Origin: Streptomyces sp. WM6386
Lineage (GTDB): Bacteria; Actinomycetota; Actinomycetes; Streptomycetales; Streptomycetaceae
Length of the DNA stretch: 64,000 bases
Assembly: GCF_000972385.1 (NCBI RefSeq)
Contig: NZ_JXTE01000026.1
Location: 28,982 to 92,981 of the forward strand
Direction: 5' to 3'
Below, piece after piece: positions 52,085 through 60,958 of the stretch. The position numbers and the translations under genes are program-made. A model generated the notes under the pieces. That model searched no databases, had not been told where the DNA came from, and saw nothing but the letters and a program-made list of their open reading frames with translations. The stretch's first letter is position 1; every line of letters begins with the position of its first letter.

Positions 52085-53467
52085 TCAGCTCGCCGTGGCG
52101 CGCCTGCGCTGCCAGGTGTAGCCGACCGCCGCCAGGAACAGCGTCATCCCACCCGTGAAGTACAGCTGCACCCGCGTGTCCGCCTCCCGGGCCATCAGCA
52201 CGAAGATCGCCACCATCCCCGCCATGGCGACCCACGTCAGCACCGGGAACGCCCACATCCGCACGGTCAGCCGCTCCGGCGCCTCGCGCTCCAGCCGCCC
52301 CCGCAGACGCAGCTGGGAGACCGCGATGAAGCCCCACACGACCAGGATCACCGCACCGATCATGTTGAGGAGCCAGGAGAAGACGTCGTCCGGGCGCCAG
52401 TAGCTGAGCAGCACACAGACGAAACCGAAGACGCAGGAGACCAGCACCGCGATACGGGGGACCCCGGACGACACCCTGCCCAGCGCCTTCGGGCCCTGGC
52501 CGCGCGCGACCAGGGAGTAGGCGATGCGCGAGGAGCCGTAGATGTTGGCGTTCATCGCGGAGAGCAGCGCCACGAGGACGACCACGTTCATCAGCCGGCC
52601 GGCCCCGGGGATGCCGAGCGAGTCGAGGGCGGCGACGTAGGGACCCTTCTCGACGACCGCGGCCGAGTCCCACGGGACCAGCGCGACGATGACCGCCATC
52701 GAGCCGATGTAGAAGAGCGCGATGCGCCACATGGCGGTACGGACCGCGCTCGCCACACCCTTGACCGGGTTCTCGGACTCCGCCGCCGCGATGGTGACCG
52801 TCTCCAGACCGCCGTACGCGAAGACCGAGGCGAGGATGCCGATGACCAGCCCCTCGCTGCCGTTCGGCAGGAAGTCGGAGAGGTTCGACGCATCCGGCGA
52901 GTCCGTACCCGGAAGCACGCCCGTGATCGCCAGGACGCCCAGCACAAGGAACAGGCTGATCGCGCCCACCTTCAGCGCCGCGAACCAGAACTCGAACTCA
53001 CCGAAGTTCTTCACGGAGGCGAGGTTCGTCGCGCAGAACACGACCATGAACAGCGCCACCCAGGCCCACTCCGGCGTCCCCGGCAGCCAGCCCGTCACGA
53101 TCTTCGCCGCGCCGATGCCCTCCAGGCCCACGGCCGTGCAGAGCAGGATCCAGAAGGACCATCCGGCGGTGAAGCCGGCCCAGGGTCCGATCGCGCGCTC
53201 GGCGTGCGCGGAGAAGGAACCCGAGGAGGGATACGCGGCCGACATCTCGCCGAGCATCCGCATCACCAGCATCACGAGGAGACCGGAGAGGACATAGGCG
53301 ACGACGATCGAGGGCCCGGCGGCGGCGATACCCGCGCCGGAGCCCACGAACAGACCCGCGCCGATGACACCACCGAGGGCGATCATCGACAGATGGCGCT
53401 GCTTGAGGCCGTGGGAGAGGGAGACGTCCGGCTCTTGTGAAGCCTCGACGGAGGTGGTGCTGGGCAT
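52085..53467 (-). CDS. Amino-acid permease (APC family, GABA-permease type)
   Basis: The 460-residue transporter has about 12 helices. Helix 1 contains the substrate-binding GVIGAGLFVGSG. The FAYGGLETVTIAAAESENP segment in the middle is the family signature of amino-acid/proton symporters of the GabP/AroP type. I chose the ATG at 53467; the ribosome site is weak. Imported substrates could be GABA or other neutral or cationic amino acids. It lies between sodF and the organosulfur operon, but hairpins on both sides make it an independent unit. Confidence 0.9.
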   Translation of the reverse strand: MPSTTSVEASQEPDVSLSHGLKQRHLSMIALGGVIGAGLFVGSGAGIAAAGPSIVVAYVLSGLLVMLVMRMLGEMSAAYPSSGSFSAHAERAIGPWAGFTAGWSFWILLCTAVGLEGIGAAKIVTGWLPGTPEWAWVALFMVVFCATNLASVKNFGEFEFWFAALKVGAISLFLVLGVLAITGVLPGTDSPDASNLSDFLPNGSEGLVIGILASVFAYGGLETVTIAAAESENPVKGVASAVRTAMWRIALFYIGSMAVIVALVPWDSAAVVEKGPYVAALDSLGIPGAGRLMNVVVLVALLSAMNANIYGSSRIAYSLVARGQGPKALGRVSSGVPRIAVLVSCVFGFVCVLLSYWRPDDVFSWLLNMIGAVILVVWGFIAVSQLRLRGRLEREAPERLTVRMWAFPVLTWVAMAGMVAIFVLMAREADTRVQLYFTGGMTLFLAAVGYTWQRRRATAS

Positions 53468-53513
53468 GGGCGCGATTCGTCCAGTGCGTGAGACGGGCAA
53501 AAACGCCCACAGT

Positions 53514-53551
53514 CTGGGCGGCCGCTCCGGTCACAAGGAGAGGCCGCCCAG
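53514..53551. terminator. Hairpin after the TauD-type gene
   Basis: CTGGGCGGCC and GGCCGCCCAG form a perfect 10-bp stem with an 18-nt loop. It lies 30 bp downstream of the dioxygenase stop and is the probable end of the organosulfur operon. Confidence 0.65.
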
Positions 53552-53580
53552 TATCCGGACGCGTCAGGTACGGACCGTGA

Positions 53581-54471
53581 TCACACCGCCACGCTGGTGT
53601 AGTGCGACGCGTCCCCCTCCACCGAGTAGCTCTCCTTGCCCTCGACTCCGACCGGGATGTCACCGGCGACGGTCACCCGGTGCAGACGGCGTGCCTGCCG
53701 GTCGTAGTTGTCGACGGCGTAGTGCTGGGTGATGCGGTTGTCGAAGAGCACGAGCTGGTTCTCGGACCAGCGGTGGCGCAGGATGTGCTCCGGCTTGGTC
53801 ACATACGACTGGAGCAGGTCGAGCAGCGTGCGGGACTCGCCCACCGACAGGCCCACGATCCGCTGGGCGAACCCGCCGATGAACAGCCCGCGTTCGCCGG
53901 TCAGCGGGTGGACGCGGACCACGGGGTGGGCGGTGCGGTACTTGATCGAGGTGAACCGGGCGCGCTGGGCGGCCTTCACCTCGTCGATGTCCTCTGCCGG
54001 GACCGCGTAGTCGTAGTCGTTGGTGTGCTCGGCCCACAGGGTGTCGGCCAGCTGCCGCAGCGGCTCCGGCAGGCTGCGGTAGGCGGCCGCCGAACTGGCG
54101 ATCAGGGTCTCGCCGCCGTACGGCGGGAGCGTGATGCTGCGCAGTGTGCTGGCCTGCGGCGGGTTGAGGACGAAGGTGACATCCGTGTGCCAGTGGTTGG
54201 CGCTGCCCTGCTCGCTGTCGACGGGCAGCACGTTCGCCGCGCCGTCGACGGCGGGCACGGTCGGGTGGGCGGTGGTGAGGTCGCCGAAGTGACCGGCGAA
54301 GGCCTGCTGGCCCTCGTCGTCCAGGTTCACCTCGTCGAAGACGAGCGCCTTGTGGGCGTTCAGCGCCTCGCGCAGGGCGGTGACCGTCTCCTCGTCGAGC
54401 GGCTTGGCGATGTCTACGCCGGAGATGCGGGCGCCGATGTGGGCGGTGACCTTGGTGATCTCGATGCTCAT
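53581..54471 (-). CDS. TauD/TfdA-family Fe(II)/2-oxoglutarate dioxygenase
   Basis: The 296-residue dioxygenase has the iron-binding HxD in NHWHTDVTF near 97 and the distal His in NRITQHYAVDNY near 250, with a 2-oxoglutarate-binding Arg in the C-terminal RQARRLHRVTV. TauD/AtsK-type enzymes hydroxylate alkylsulfonates or sulfate esters, releasing sulfite or sulfate. GAGGA precedes the ATG. It is the last gene of the organosulfur operon, 11 bp after the FMN monooxygenase. A role in taurine or alkyl sulfate use fits, but the exact substrate is unknown. Confidence 0.9.
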   Translation of the reverse strand: MSIEITKVTAHIGARISGVDIAKPLDEETVTALREALNAHKALVFDEVNLDDEGQQAFAGHFGDLTTAHPTVPAVDGAANVLPVDSEQGSANHWHTDVTFVLNPPQASTLRSITLPPYGGETLIASSAAAYRSLPEPLRQLADTLWAEHTNDYDYAVPAEDIDEVKAAQRARFTSIKYRTAHPVVRVHPLTGERGLFIGGFAQRIVGLSVGESRTLLDLLQSYVTKPEHILRHRWSENQLVLFDNRITQHYAVDNYDRQARRLHRVTVAGDIPVGVEGKESYSVEGDASHYTSVAV

Positions 54472-54482
54472 GGGATGTCCTC

Positions 54483-55814
54483 TCAGACCAGGGTGGCGGT
54501 GTACTGGTTGGCGGGGCGGGGAAGGCCGTAGCGCTCCCGCAGGGTCCGGCGCGGTCCGTACTCCTCGCGGAGCAGGCCGCGGGCGCGCAGGATCGGGACG
54601 ACGTGGTCGACGAAGAGGTCGAGGCCGGACGGCAGTACGGCCGGCATGATGTTGAAGCCGTCGGCGCCACCGAGCGTGAACCACTGCTCGATCGCGTCCG
54701 CGACCTGCTCGGGCGTCCCCGCGAAGGTGAGATGTCCGCGCCCGCCGCCGAGCCGCCCGACGAGCTGCCGCACGGTGAGGGACTCCCGCCGGGCGAGCTC
54801 GACGATGAGGGTGTACCGGCTCTTGGCCCCTTCGACGGCATCCTCGGAGGGCAGATCGGCAGGCAGCCGCGAGTCCAACTCCAGTCGGCCGGGCTCCAGT
54901 TGCAGCAGTCGCTCCAGCCGGTCCACTCCGTGCGTGTACACGATGTGGTCCTCAAGCACCTGCTCGGCCGCCCGCGCCTCGGCCTCCGTGGACCCGATGA
55001 CGGGCACGATCCCGGGCAGTACCTTGATGTGCTCGGGATCCCGACCGGCCGCCGCGGTACGGGCCTTGAGGTCGGAGTAGAAGTCCTGAGCGTCCTTGAG
55101 GGTCTGCTGCGCGGTGAACACCGCCTCCGCGTACCGCGCCGCGAACCGCTTCCCGTCCTCGCTCGACCCCGCCTGCACGAGCAGCGGGTAACCCTGGGGC
55201 GAGCGCGGCACGTTGAGGGCGCCCTCGACACTGAAGTACGTCCCCTGGTGCCGGGGCGGATGGATCTTGCCGTCATCACCCCACACACCGGCCGACTTGT
55301 CGCCGACGATCGCGTCGTCCTCCCAGCTGTCCCAGAGCTTGAGGGCGACATCCAGGAACTCCGCGGCACGGGCGTACCGCTCGGCGTGTGCGGGCTCGGC
55401 ATCGAGCCCGAAGTTCCGGGCGGCTTCCGCCCCGGCGGTGGTGACGATGTTCCAGCCCGCCCGGCCACCGCTGATGATGTCCAGCGAGGCGAACTTACGG
55501 GCCAGGTTGTAGGGCGAGTTGTACGACGTCGACGCCGTCGCGATCAGCCCGATGTGCTCGGTGGCCGTAGCCAGCGCGGTGAGCAGGGTGAGCGGCTCCA
55601 GAGCACCGGCGGGGCGTTGGGCGATGTTCCCCCACAGTTGGGGCCCGTCGGCCAGAAAGAGCGAGTCGAAGGTCCCACGCTCGGCACTCTTCGCGAGCCT
55701 GACGTAGTGGTCCAGCTCGACATGGGCATACGGATCACTCTCGGGCAGCCTCCACGAGGCTTCGTGGTGCCCGGTGCTCATGAGGAAGGCGTTGAGATGG
55801 AGTTGGCGGGTCAT
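54483..55814 (-). CDS. FMN-dependent monooxygenase (NtaA/SnaA/DszA family)
   Basis: This 443-residue luciferase-like flavoprotein has N-terminal MTRQLHLNAFLMSTGHHEASWR, the flavin-binding TASTSYNSPYNLARKFASLD and SGGRAGWNIVTT, and the conserved QAGSSEDGKRFAARYAE. Relatives oxidise organosulfur compounds such as dibenzothiophene sulfone, dimethyl sulfide and sulfonates, using FMNH2 from a partner reductase, which is not encoded here. AAGGA precedes the ATG. Its neighbours (SsuABC-type transporter, TauD) support organosulfur scavenging. A 152-bp gap with a common Streptomyces repeat separates it from the transporter. Confidence 0.9.
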   Translation of the reverse strand: MTRQLHLNAFLMSTGHHEASWRLPESDPYAHVELDHYVRLAKSAERGTFDSLFLADGPQLWGNIAQRPAGALEPLTLLTALATATEHIGLIATASTSYNSPYNLARKFASLDIISGGRAGWNIVTTAGAEAARNFGLDAEPAHAERYARAAEFLDVALKLWDSWEDDAIVGDKSAGVWGDDGKIHPPRHQGTYFSVEGALNVPRSPQGYPLLVQAGSSEDGKRFAARYAEAVFTAQQTLKDAQDFYSDLKARTAAAGRDPEHIKVLPGIVPVIGSTEAEARAAEQVLEDHIVYTHGVDRLERLLQLEPGRLELDSRLPADLPSEDAVEGAKSRYTLIVELARRESLTVRQLVGRLGGGRGHLTFAGTPEQVADAIEQWFTLGGADGFNIMPAVLPSGLDLFVDHVVPILRARGLLREEYGPRRTLRERYGLPRPANQYTATLV

Positions 55815-55828
55815 AGGGGGTCCTTTGC

Positions 55829-55960
55829 ATTTCAGCCTGTCCGGCGTTTGAGGACGAGGCCCTTCGGGCCGATCGGGGTCTGGGGCGGAGCCCCAGCGGG
55901 GTCGAAGGGGCAGCGCCCCTGGGGATGGGACGGGTAGGGGCGGCGGGGGCGAGAAAAACC
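55829..55960. repeat. Common Streptomyces intergenic repeat inside the organosulfur operon
   Basis: The segment runs from CAGCCTGTCCGGCGTTTGAGG to GGGCGGCGGGGGCGAGAA with internal hairpins GGGGCGGAGCCCC and GGGGCAGCGCCCC. I recognise it as a frequently dispersed Streptomyces element. It fills the gap between the ATPase and monooxygenase genes and may dampen or process the transcript. Confidence 0.75.
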
Positions 55961-55966
55961 CGCCGC

Positions 55967-56692
55967 TCACCCCACGTCCTCGGTCACCCCCAGCGCCGCG
56001 AGCAACCGCTCCCGGTACTCCCCGAGCAACGGATCCCGATACGACCGCGGATGAGGCCGCTCGATCGCCAGATCGACCCGGACCCGCCCCTCCTCCAGCA
56101 CCAGCACCCGATCCGCCAGCACGATCGCCTCATCCACGTCATGCGTGACCAGCAACACCGACGGCCGATGCCGCTCCCACAACTCCCGCAGCAGCGCATG
56201 CATCCTGATCCGCGTCAGCGCGTCCAACGCCCCGAACGGCTCATCGGCCAGCAACAACTCCGGCTCCCGCACCAACGACCGCGCAAGCGCCGCCCGCTGA
56301 GCCTCACCCCCGGACAACTCGTTGGGCCAGGCCCGCTCCCGCCCCTTCAGCCCGACTTCCTCGAGAGCCGCCCGCCCCTTGTCCTCGCCGTCCGTCCCCA
56401 GCAGTACGTTGTCCAGGACCCGGCGCCACGGCAGCAGCCGCGAGTCCTGGAAGACGACCGACACCCGCTCGGGCGCGGCGAGCTGACCGCTGCCGACGAC
56501 CTCGTGGTCGAGCCCCGCGATCGCCCGCAGCAGCGTGCTCTTGCCGGACCCGCTGTGCCCGAGCAAGGCGACGAACTGCCCGGCGGGAATGTCGAGGTCG
56601 ATCCCGTCGAGGACGACCCGCCCGTCGAACGACCGGGTCAGCCCCCGGAGTCGGACGGCCGGCCGGGTCAGTTGCTCAGTGTGCGTCGCCAT
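55967..56692 (-). CDS. ssuB: ABC ATPase of an aliphatic sulfonate-type importer
   Basis: The 241-residue ATPase has Walker A GHSGSGKST, Q-loop VFQDSRLLPWRRVLDNV (the SsuB/TauB hallmark), signature LSGGEAQRAALARSLV and Walker B LLLADEPFGALD. It powers uptake of sulfonates through the adjacent permease. Its start overlaps the permease gene by 25 bp. Short length without a regulatory domain fits the SsuB/NrtD group, which also includes nitrate and thiamine-precursor importers. The flanking oxygenases favour sulfonates. Confidence 0.88.
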   Translation of the reverse strand: MATHTEQLTRPAVRLRGLTRSFDGRVVLDGIDLDIPAGQFVALLGHSGSGKSTLLRAIAGLDHEVVGSGQLAAPERVSVVFQDSRLLPWRRVLDNVLLGTDGEDKGRAALEEVGLKGRERAWPNELSGGEAQRAALARSLVREPELLLADEPFGALDALTRIRMHALLRELWERHRPSVLLVTHDVDEAIVLADRVLVLEEGRVRVDLAIERPHPRSYRDPLLGEYRERLLAALGVTEDVG

Positions 56693-57522
56693 GACAGCAC
56701 CCTCCGTTCGATGAAGCGGACCGTGCTGTCGGAGGCGAGTCCGAAGATGCCGTAGACGACGAGTCCGACGAGGATGACGTCCGACTGGCCGTAGTTCTGG
56801 GCCTGGAACATCATGTAGCCGAGTCCGCTGGTGGCGTTGATCTGCTCGAGGACGACCAGGCCGAGCCAGGAGCCGGTGACACCGAGCCGGAGTCCCACGA
56901 AGAATCCGGGCAGTGCGCCGGGGATGACGATCTGCCGTATGAACTGGTACCGGTTGAGCCCCTGCACCTCGGCGAGTTCGACGAACCGGCTGTCGATACC
57001 GGACAGCGCGGCGTGGGTGTTCAGATAGATCGGGATGTAGACGACGATCGCGATGATGGCGATCTTGAAGGTCTCGCCGATGCCCAGCCAGAGGATGAAC
57101 AGCGGGATCAGACCGAGGGTCGGGATCGCCCGGTTGAGGTTCACCGACCCGTCGATGAGCGCCTCCCCGACCCGGCTCAGCCCGGCCGCCAGCGCGAGGG
57201 CGACCCCGGCGACGAGACCGATCGCGAACCCGGAGGCCGCGCGCTGGAGCGAGGTGAGGATGTCGCCCCGCAGGGTGCCGTCCGTCCACAGGTGGGCACC
57301 GGTCTCCAGCACCGTCCAGGGCGCCGGGATCGCGGCCGGGTCCAGCCGCCCCGCGGCGGAGGCGGCGGCCCACAGTGCGAGCAGGAGGGCGGGGCCGATC
57401 AGCCGGCTGGCCGGCAGGCGGCGGCCTGGGGAGAGACCCCGCCGCTTCCGCCGTACCGCTTTCGAGGGTTCCGCGACGACCGGTGCCGTCGTCGCCGTCG
57501 CCGTCGTGGTCACAGCACTCAT
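56668..57522 (-). CDS. ssuC: ABC permease of an aliphatic sulfonate-type importer
   Basis: The 284-residue membrane subunit has about six helices. The docking loop VELAEVQGLNRYQFIRQIVIPGALP is typical of SsuC/TauC permeases, and LGLIPLFILWLGIGETFKIA is the conserved region before it. A Thr/Ala-rich basic N-terminus of about 40 residues precedes the first helix. The ATG overlaps the binding-protein stop (ATGA). Confidence 0.88.
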   Translation of the reverse strand: MSAVTTTATATTAPVVAEPSKAVRRKRRGLSPGRRLPASRLIGPALLLALWAAASAAGRLDPAAIPAPWTVLETGAHLWTDGTLRGDILTSLQRAASGFAIGLVAGVALALAAGLSRVGEALIDGSVNLNRAIPTLGLIPLFILWLGIGETFKIAIIAIVVYIPIYLNTHAALSGIDSRFVELAEVQGLNRYQFIRQIVIPGALPGFFVGLRLGVTGSWLGLVVLEQINATSGLGYMMFQAQNYGQSDVILVGLVVYGIFGLASDSTVRFIERRVLSWRRTLSN

Positions 57523-58586
57523 TTCCGGTACTCCTCTGATACGGACTTCGCGGCGATGCCCTCGAAGCGGTGGTCGAAGAGCGAGGACACGTCGAACTTC
57601 TTCACGAACCCGCCTTCCGCCAGCAGATCCGCGGTCTCCTGCTCCCAGCGGATCGCCTCGTCCCAACTCGGCGAGAACAGCGGCTTGTTGGCGAGAGCGG
57701 TGATGCCCTGCGCCTGTGCGAGGGTCAGGTTCTGCGTCTTGACGTAGAACTCCTCGTTCCAGATGTCGGGGTTCTCGTACGCCCAGACCTGGCCCTTGGC
57801 CCAGAAGGGGATGTAGGCGGCGACCGCGGCCGCCTTCGCCTCGTCGTTCAGCACGGCGGCCGGTGCCCACAGCAGGTTGAGCAGGTCGACGACGTCCGTC
57901 GTGACGAGCCGGGCGCCCTTGGACCCGTACTGCGAGATATAGGCGGGCGACTGGGTGTTGCCGAGCGGGGCGATGTCCACCTGGCCCGACTGGAGGGCGG
58001 TGAGGAACTGGTTGCTGGTCAGCGGGACCAGCTTCACCTCGTCGTACTTCAGGCCGGCCTTCTTCAACGCCCGCAGCAGCACGACACCTTGGGCCTGGCC
58101 CTGCGAGAAGGCGAGCTTCTTCCCCCGGAAGTCCTCGACGGAACGGATGTCGCTGCCGGGCTTGGTGGCGAAGACGTAATTCGGCTTCCGGGTGATGTTG
58201 ATCGCGACGATCTTCGCGTCGAAGCCCTGGTAGTGCGCCTGGATCGGCGGAATTCCCGCATTGTTGGCGAGGTCCAGGGACTCGGCGCGAAAGGCGTTGA
58301 TGACATCGGGGCCGGCGGCGACATTCACCCAGCTCGACACCTTGAAAGGTAGCTCGCCCAACTTGGCGAGCTTGAACTGGAGTTGCTGGGTGTTCGAGAA
58401 GGAGGACACCTTCAGGCCGGTGCCGGCCGGGACCTTGGCGGCGAGCGGGGCGGTCGAGGCACCCTTGTCACCGGTGGCGGCGCTGGACTCGGCGCAGCCG
58501 CTGAGCCCCGCGACACCGGCCGCGGCGCCCACGAGTGAGGTCAGGAACAGTCGCCGGTCTATGCCGGACGTACGGGAAAAAGGCAT
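57519..58586 (-). CDS. ssuA: Sulfonate-type ABC substrate-binding lipoprotein
   Basis: This 355-residue protein begins with a twin-arginine-like signal (GIDRRLFLTSLVG) and a lipobox with cysteine near 31 (LSGC). The mature domain is of the SsuA/NMT1 type: FRGKKLAFSQGQAQGVVLLRAL, then SGQVDIAPLGNTQSPAYISQ. It captures alkanesulfonates or related compounds outside the membrane. AGGGAG precedes the ATG. A cysteine-rich leader peptide lies 88 bp upstream, so the operon is probably controlled by cysteine supply. Confidence 0.88.
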   Translation of the reverse strand: MPFSRTSGIDRRLFLTSLVGAAAGVAGLSGCAESSAATGDKGASTAPLAAKVPAGTGLKVSSFSNTQQLQFKLAKLGELPFKVSSWVNVAAGPDVINAFRAESLDLANNAGIPPIQAHYQGFDAKIVAINITRKPNYVFATKPGSDIRSVEDFRGKKLAFSQGQAQGVVLLRALKKAGLKYDEVKLVPLTSNQFLTALQSGQVDIAPLGNTQSPAYISQYGSKGARLVTTDVVDLLNLLWAPAAVLNDEAKAAAVAAYIPFWAKGQVWAYENPDIWNEEFYVKTQNLTLAQAQGITALANKPLFSPSWDEAIRWEQETADLLAEGGFVKKFDVSSLFDHRFEGIAAKSVSEEYRK

Positions 58587-58673
58587 GGGAGGACTCCCTG
58601 AACTGGTGCATGAGAAAAGCGTGGAGAAATAAATTCACGCGGCAGAAATGAGCGCGTCACACGGGGCAACGTG

Positions 58674-58712
58674 TCAGCAACAGAAGGCGCGACAGTGCAG
58701 GTGAGGGCTCAT
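58674..58712 (-). CDS. Cysteine-rich leader peptide MSPHLHCRAFCC
   Basis: A 12-codon frame on the minus strand ends in a double cysteine just before its stop and has three cysteines in its last six codons. It lies 88 bp upstream of the sulfonate-binding protein gene. TTGACA at 58749-58744 and GAGCAT 18 nt later predict transcription to start at or within a base or two of its ATG, so it would be leaderless. Such upstream frames in actinobacteria sense cysteine-tRNA charging: slow translation at the cysteine codons releases expression of the sulfur genes. It is too short for usual gene prediction. Confidence 0.7.
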   Translation of the reverse strand: MSPHLHCRAFCC

Positions 58713-58719
58713 GAACAAG

Positions 58720-58749
58720 ATGCTCCCGGTTGTGCGGAACCCGTGTCAA
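58720..58749 (-). promoter_or_regulatory. Promoter of the cysteine-leader/organosulfur operon
   Basis: A consensus -35 TTGACA (58749-58744), 18-nt spacing and -10 GAGCAT (58725-58720) place the start at the leader ATG at 58712. The AT-rich stretch upstream (TTCAGAAACTCCGAATA) stands out from the region. Confidence 0.55.
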
Positions 58750-58766
58750 TATTCGGAGTTTCTGAA

Positions 58767-59954
58767 TTAATTCCGCTCAGGTGACACGGCCAGTGGATCC
58801 CGGTAGAGCATGTCGAGGGCCACCGAACCGCCGGCCACCGCCAGCACGGAATCCGGGAAACTCGTCGGGATCACGGCCGCCGCCCGCTCGGGTCCCACCT
58901 CCTCGCGCAGCGCGGAGAGGCAGTCCGCCCGATGGATCGCGCCGACCTCGGTGACGACGACGGTCTCCGGGTTGAGGATGTCGAGCAGCAGCCCGGCCGC
59001 CCGCCCCGTCATCCGCGAGCGCTCCACCAGCAGCCGTGCGGCCACCGGATCTCCGCCCGCCGCCTCCTTCACGAGACGCATCGGGTTCACCCCGGCCATG
59101 ACGCCCGCCGCCCGCGCCCGCTCGCACAGTGTCCGCTCGCTGAGCTCGACCTGAAGGCAGCCGACCCGCCCGCACCCGCACCTCCGCGTGCCGCCGAGCG
59201 GCAGATGGGCGATCGCGCCGGCCTGCGAACGCGGCCCGTGATGCACCTCGTCGTTGGTGGCGAACGCGGCGTCGACGACGTTGCCGACGAACAGGTGCAG
59301 CACGCTCCGGCTGCCGCGCGCCCGCCCGAACAGCCGCTCCGCGTTGAGCAACGCCCGCGCGTGCCCGTCCACATGGACCGGCAGCCCCGTGCGCGCCCCG
59401 ATCAGCTCCCGCACCGGCACATCCCGCCAGCCCAGCAGCTGGTGCTCGACGACGGTGCCGGCCTCCTGGTCCACCCAGCCGCCGGCCGCGAAACCGACGC
59501 CGAGCGGCCGGCATCCGGGCACCCCGGCGAGCAGCGCGCCCAGCCCGTCGGCGGCCCGCGCCAGCACCCGCCCCGGCTCGGTGACGCCCTCGTGCCTGAG
59601 CTCCCGCGAGGCCACCACGCGTCCCCGCAGATCGAGCAGCGCGACGGTGGTGTGGGGCACCGCCACATGGACGCCGCACATGACGAAACGCGAGGAGTCC
59701 AGGTCGACCGGCACATGAGGCCGCCCCACACCGTTCGACCGCCGGGGCACGGCGGCGTCCCGGATCAGTCCGAGCCCGGCGAACCGGGCGCAGTAGTCGG
59801 TCACCGAGGCGGGGGAGAGCCCGGTGAGCCGGGCGATGGTGGAGCGCGCCACCGGCCCGTGCTCCAGCACGGAGCGCAGCACGACACTGGCGCTGGTGCG
59901 CCGCCGGTTGGCATCGGAGGCGCGCGAGATGGGGTTGGCAAGGGTGGTGGGCAT
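58767..59954 (-). CDS. ROK-family transcriptional regulator
   Basis: The 395-residue protein has an N-terminal winged helix (SVVLRSVLEHGPVARSTIAR, then LTGLSPASVTDYCARFAGLG) and a ROK domain with the zinc site CGCGRVGCLQVE near 270. The ATP-site-like GVGFAAGGWVD suggests ligand sensing rather than kinase activity. I use the ATG at 59954, behind GAGGA. ROK repressors usually sense sugars or sugar derivatives. It transcribes toward the organosulfur operon with a 54-bp gap to the leader promoter. Its target genes are not evident. Confidence 0.88.
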   Translation of the reverse strand: MPTTLANPISRASDANRRRTSASVVLRSVLEHGPVARSTIARLTGLSPASVTDYCARFAGLGLIRDAAVPRRSNGVGRPHVPVDLDSSRFVMCGVHVAVPHTTVALLDLRGRVVASRELRHEGVTEPGRVLARAADGLGALLAGVPGCRPLGVGFAAGGWVDQEAGTVVEHQLLGWRDVPVRELIGARTGLPVHVDGHARALLNAERLFGRARGSRSVLHLFVGNVVDAAFATNDEVHHGPRSQAGAIAHLPLGGTRRCGCGRVGCLQVELSERTLCERARAAGVMAGVNPMRLVKEAAGGDPVAARLLVERSRMTGRAAGLLLDILNPETVVVTEVGAIHRADCLSALREEVGPERAAAVIPTSFPDSVLAVAGGSVALDMLYRDPLAVSPERN

Positions 59955-60379
59955 GGCGATCATCCTCGGGAGCGGTTCCGACACTGCGCCGTCACGGAAG
60001 GGGAGGCGCGCCGGAGCCGCCTCACCCGGGGCGGCGACAGGCGGCCGCGCTCACTCGTCGCAGGTCGACGTGGCGACGCGACGTGAGGGTGAGGGCTTGG
60101 GCAACCATGGCTCGAAGGGTAGGGGTGTCGGCCGGATCAGGCCAGAGTGCGATGCCCTGTTTGGTGGGACCCTACAGATGCCGTTCACACTCGACACGTG
60201 AGTGAAACGTCCCGGCCTCAGTGACCGGTGTCACGTCCTACCCGGTGTAACCACCACCCTTTGTCTGGAGCCCACCAAGTCGCGGCTCCAGCCTTTGTCG
60301 AGCGCTGACGGTGATCAGCGTGCGAGTGCCGGGATAGCGTCGCGATGTCCCCCGCCGTTCATACCCTCGCGGAGTCCCC
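59955..60379. other. 425-bp divergent gap between the ROK gene and bioY
   Basis: I see no gene in it. It contains a perfect stem CTGGAGCC/GGCTCCAG (60265-60291) between two CCTTTGTC direct repeats (60258 and 60292), and a CGTCGC/GCGACG inverted pair near 60056-60078. These could be binding sites for the ROK protein or a biotin regulator such as BioQ, but neither matches a motif I know. Confidence 0.5.
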
Positions 60380-60958
60380 ATGAGCACCGCCGTCGCCCCC
60401 GTCCGTCCTGGCCAGGTCCTCGCCGACCTGCTGCCGGCCTCCCGTGTCCGGGACGTCGCGCTCGTGCTCGGCGGCGCCGCGCTCACCGGCCTCGCCGCCC
60501 AGCTCTCGGTGCCCGTGCCGGGCTCCCCGGTTCCGGTGACCGGCCAGACCTTCGCCGCGCTGCTCGTCGGCACGACGCTGGGCGCGGGCCGCGGCTTCCT
60601 CTCCCTCGCGCTGTACGCGCTCGCGGGCATCGCGGGCGTGCCGTGGTTCGCGGGCGCCACCTCCGGCGGCTCGGCCCCCTCCTTCGGCTACATCCTCGGC
60701 ATGATCCTCGCCTCCACCGTCGTCGGCGCCCTGGCCCGCCGCGGCGCCGACCGCTCCGTGTGGCGCACGGCGGGCGCGATGCTGCTCGGCGAGGCGATCA
60801 TCTACGCCGTCGGCGTCCCGTACCTGGCCCTCGCCACCGGCATGTCCGCCTCCGCCGCCATCGCGGCCGGCCTCACTCCGTTCCTGATCGGTGACGCCCT
60901 CAAGGCCGCCCTGGCGATGGGCCTGCTGCCCACGACCTGGAAGTTCGTCAACCGCTGA
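60380..60958 (+). CDS. bioY: Biotin transporter substrate-binding subunit
   Basis: The 192-residue membrane S-component of an ECF-type or stand-alone biotin importer has six hydrophobic segments. Family motifs visible are VPVPGSPVPVTGQTFAALLVG and GRGFLSLALYALAGIAGVPWF. GGAG precedes the ATG by 5 nt. BioM and BioN subunits are not adjacent, so it uses shared ECF modules or works alone. Its last 11 bases overlap the convergent oxidase gene. Confidence 0.95.
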   Translation: MSTAVAPVRPGQVLADLLPASRVRDVALVLGGAALTGLAAQLSVPVPGSPVPVTGQTFAALLVGTTLGAGRGFLSLALYALAGIAGVPWFAGATSGGSAPSFGYILGMILASTVVGALARRGADRSVWRTAGAMLLGEAIIYAVGVPYLALATGMSASAAIAAGLTPFLIGDALKAALAMGLLPTTWKFVNR

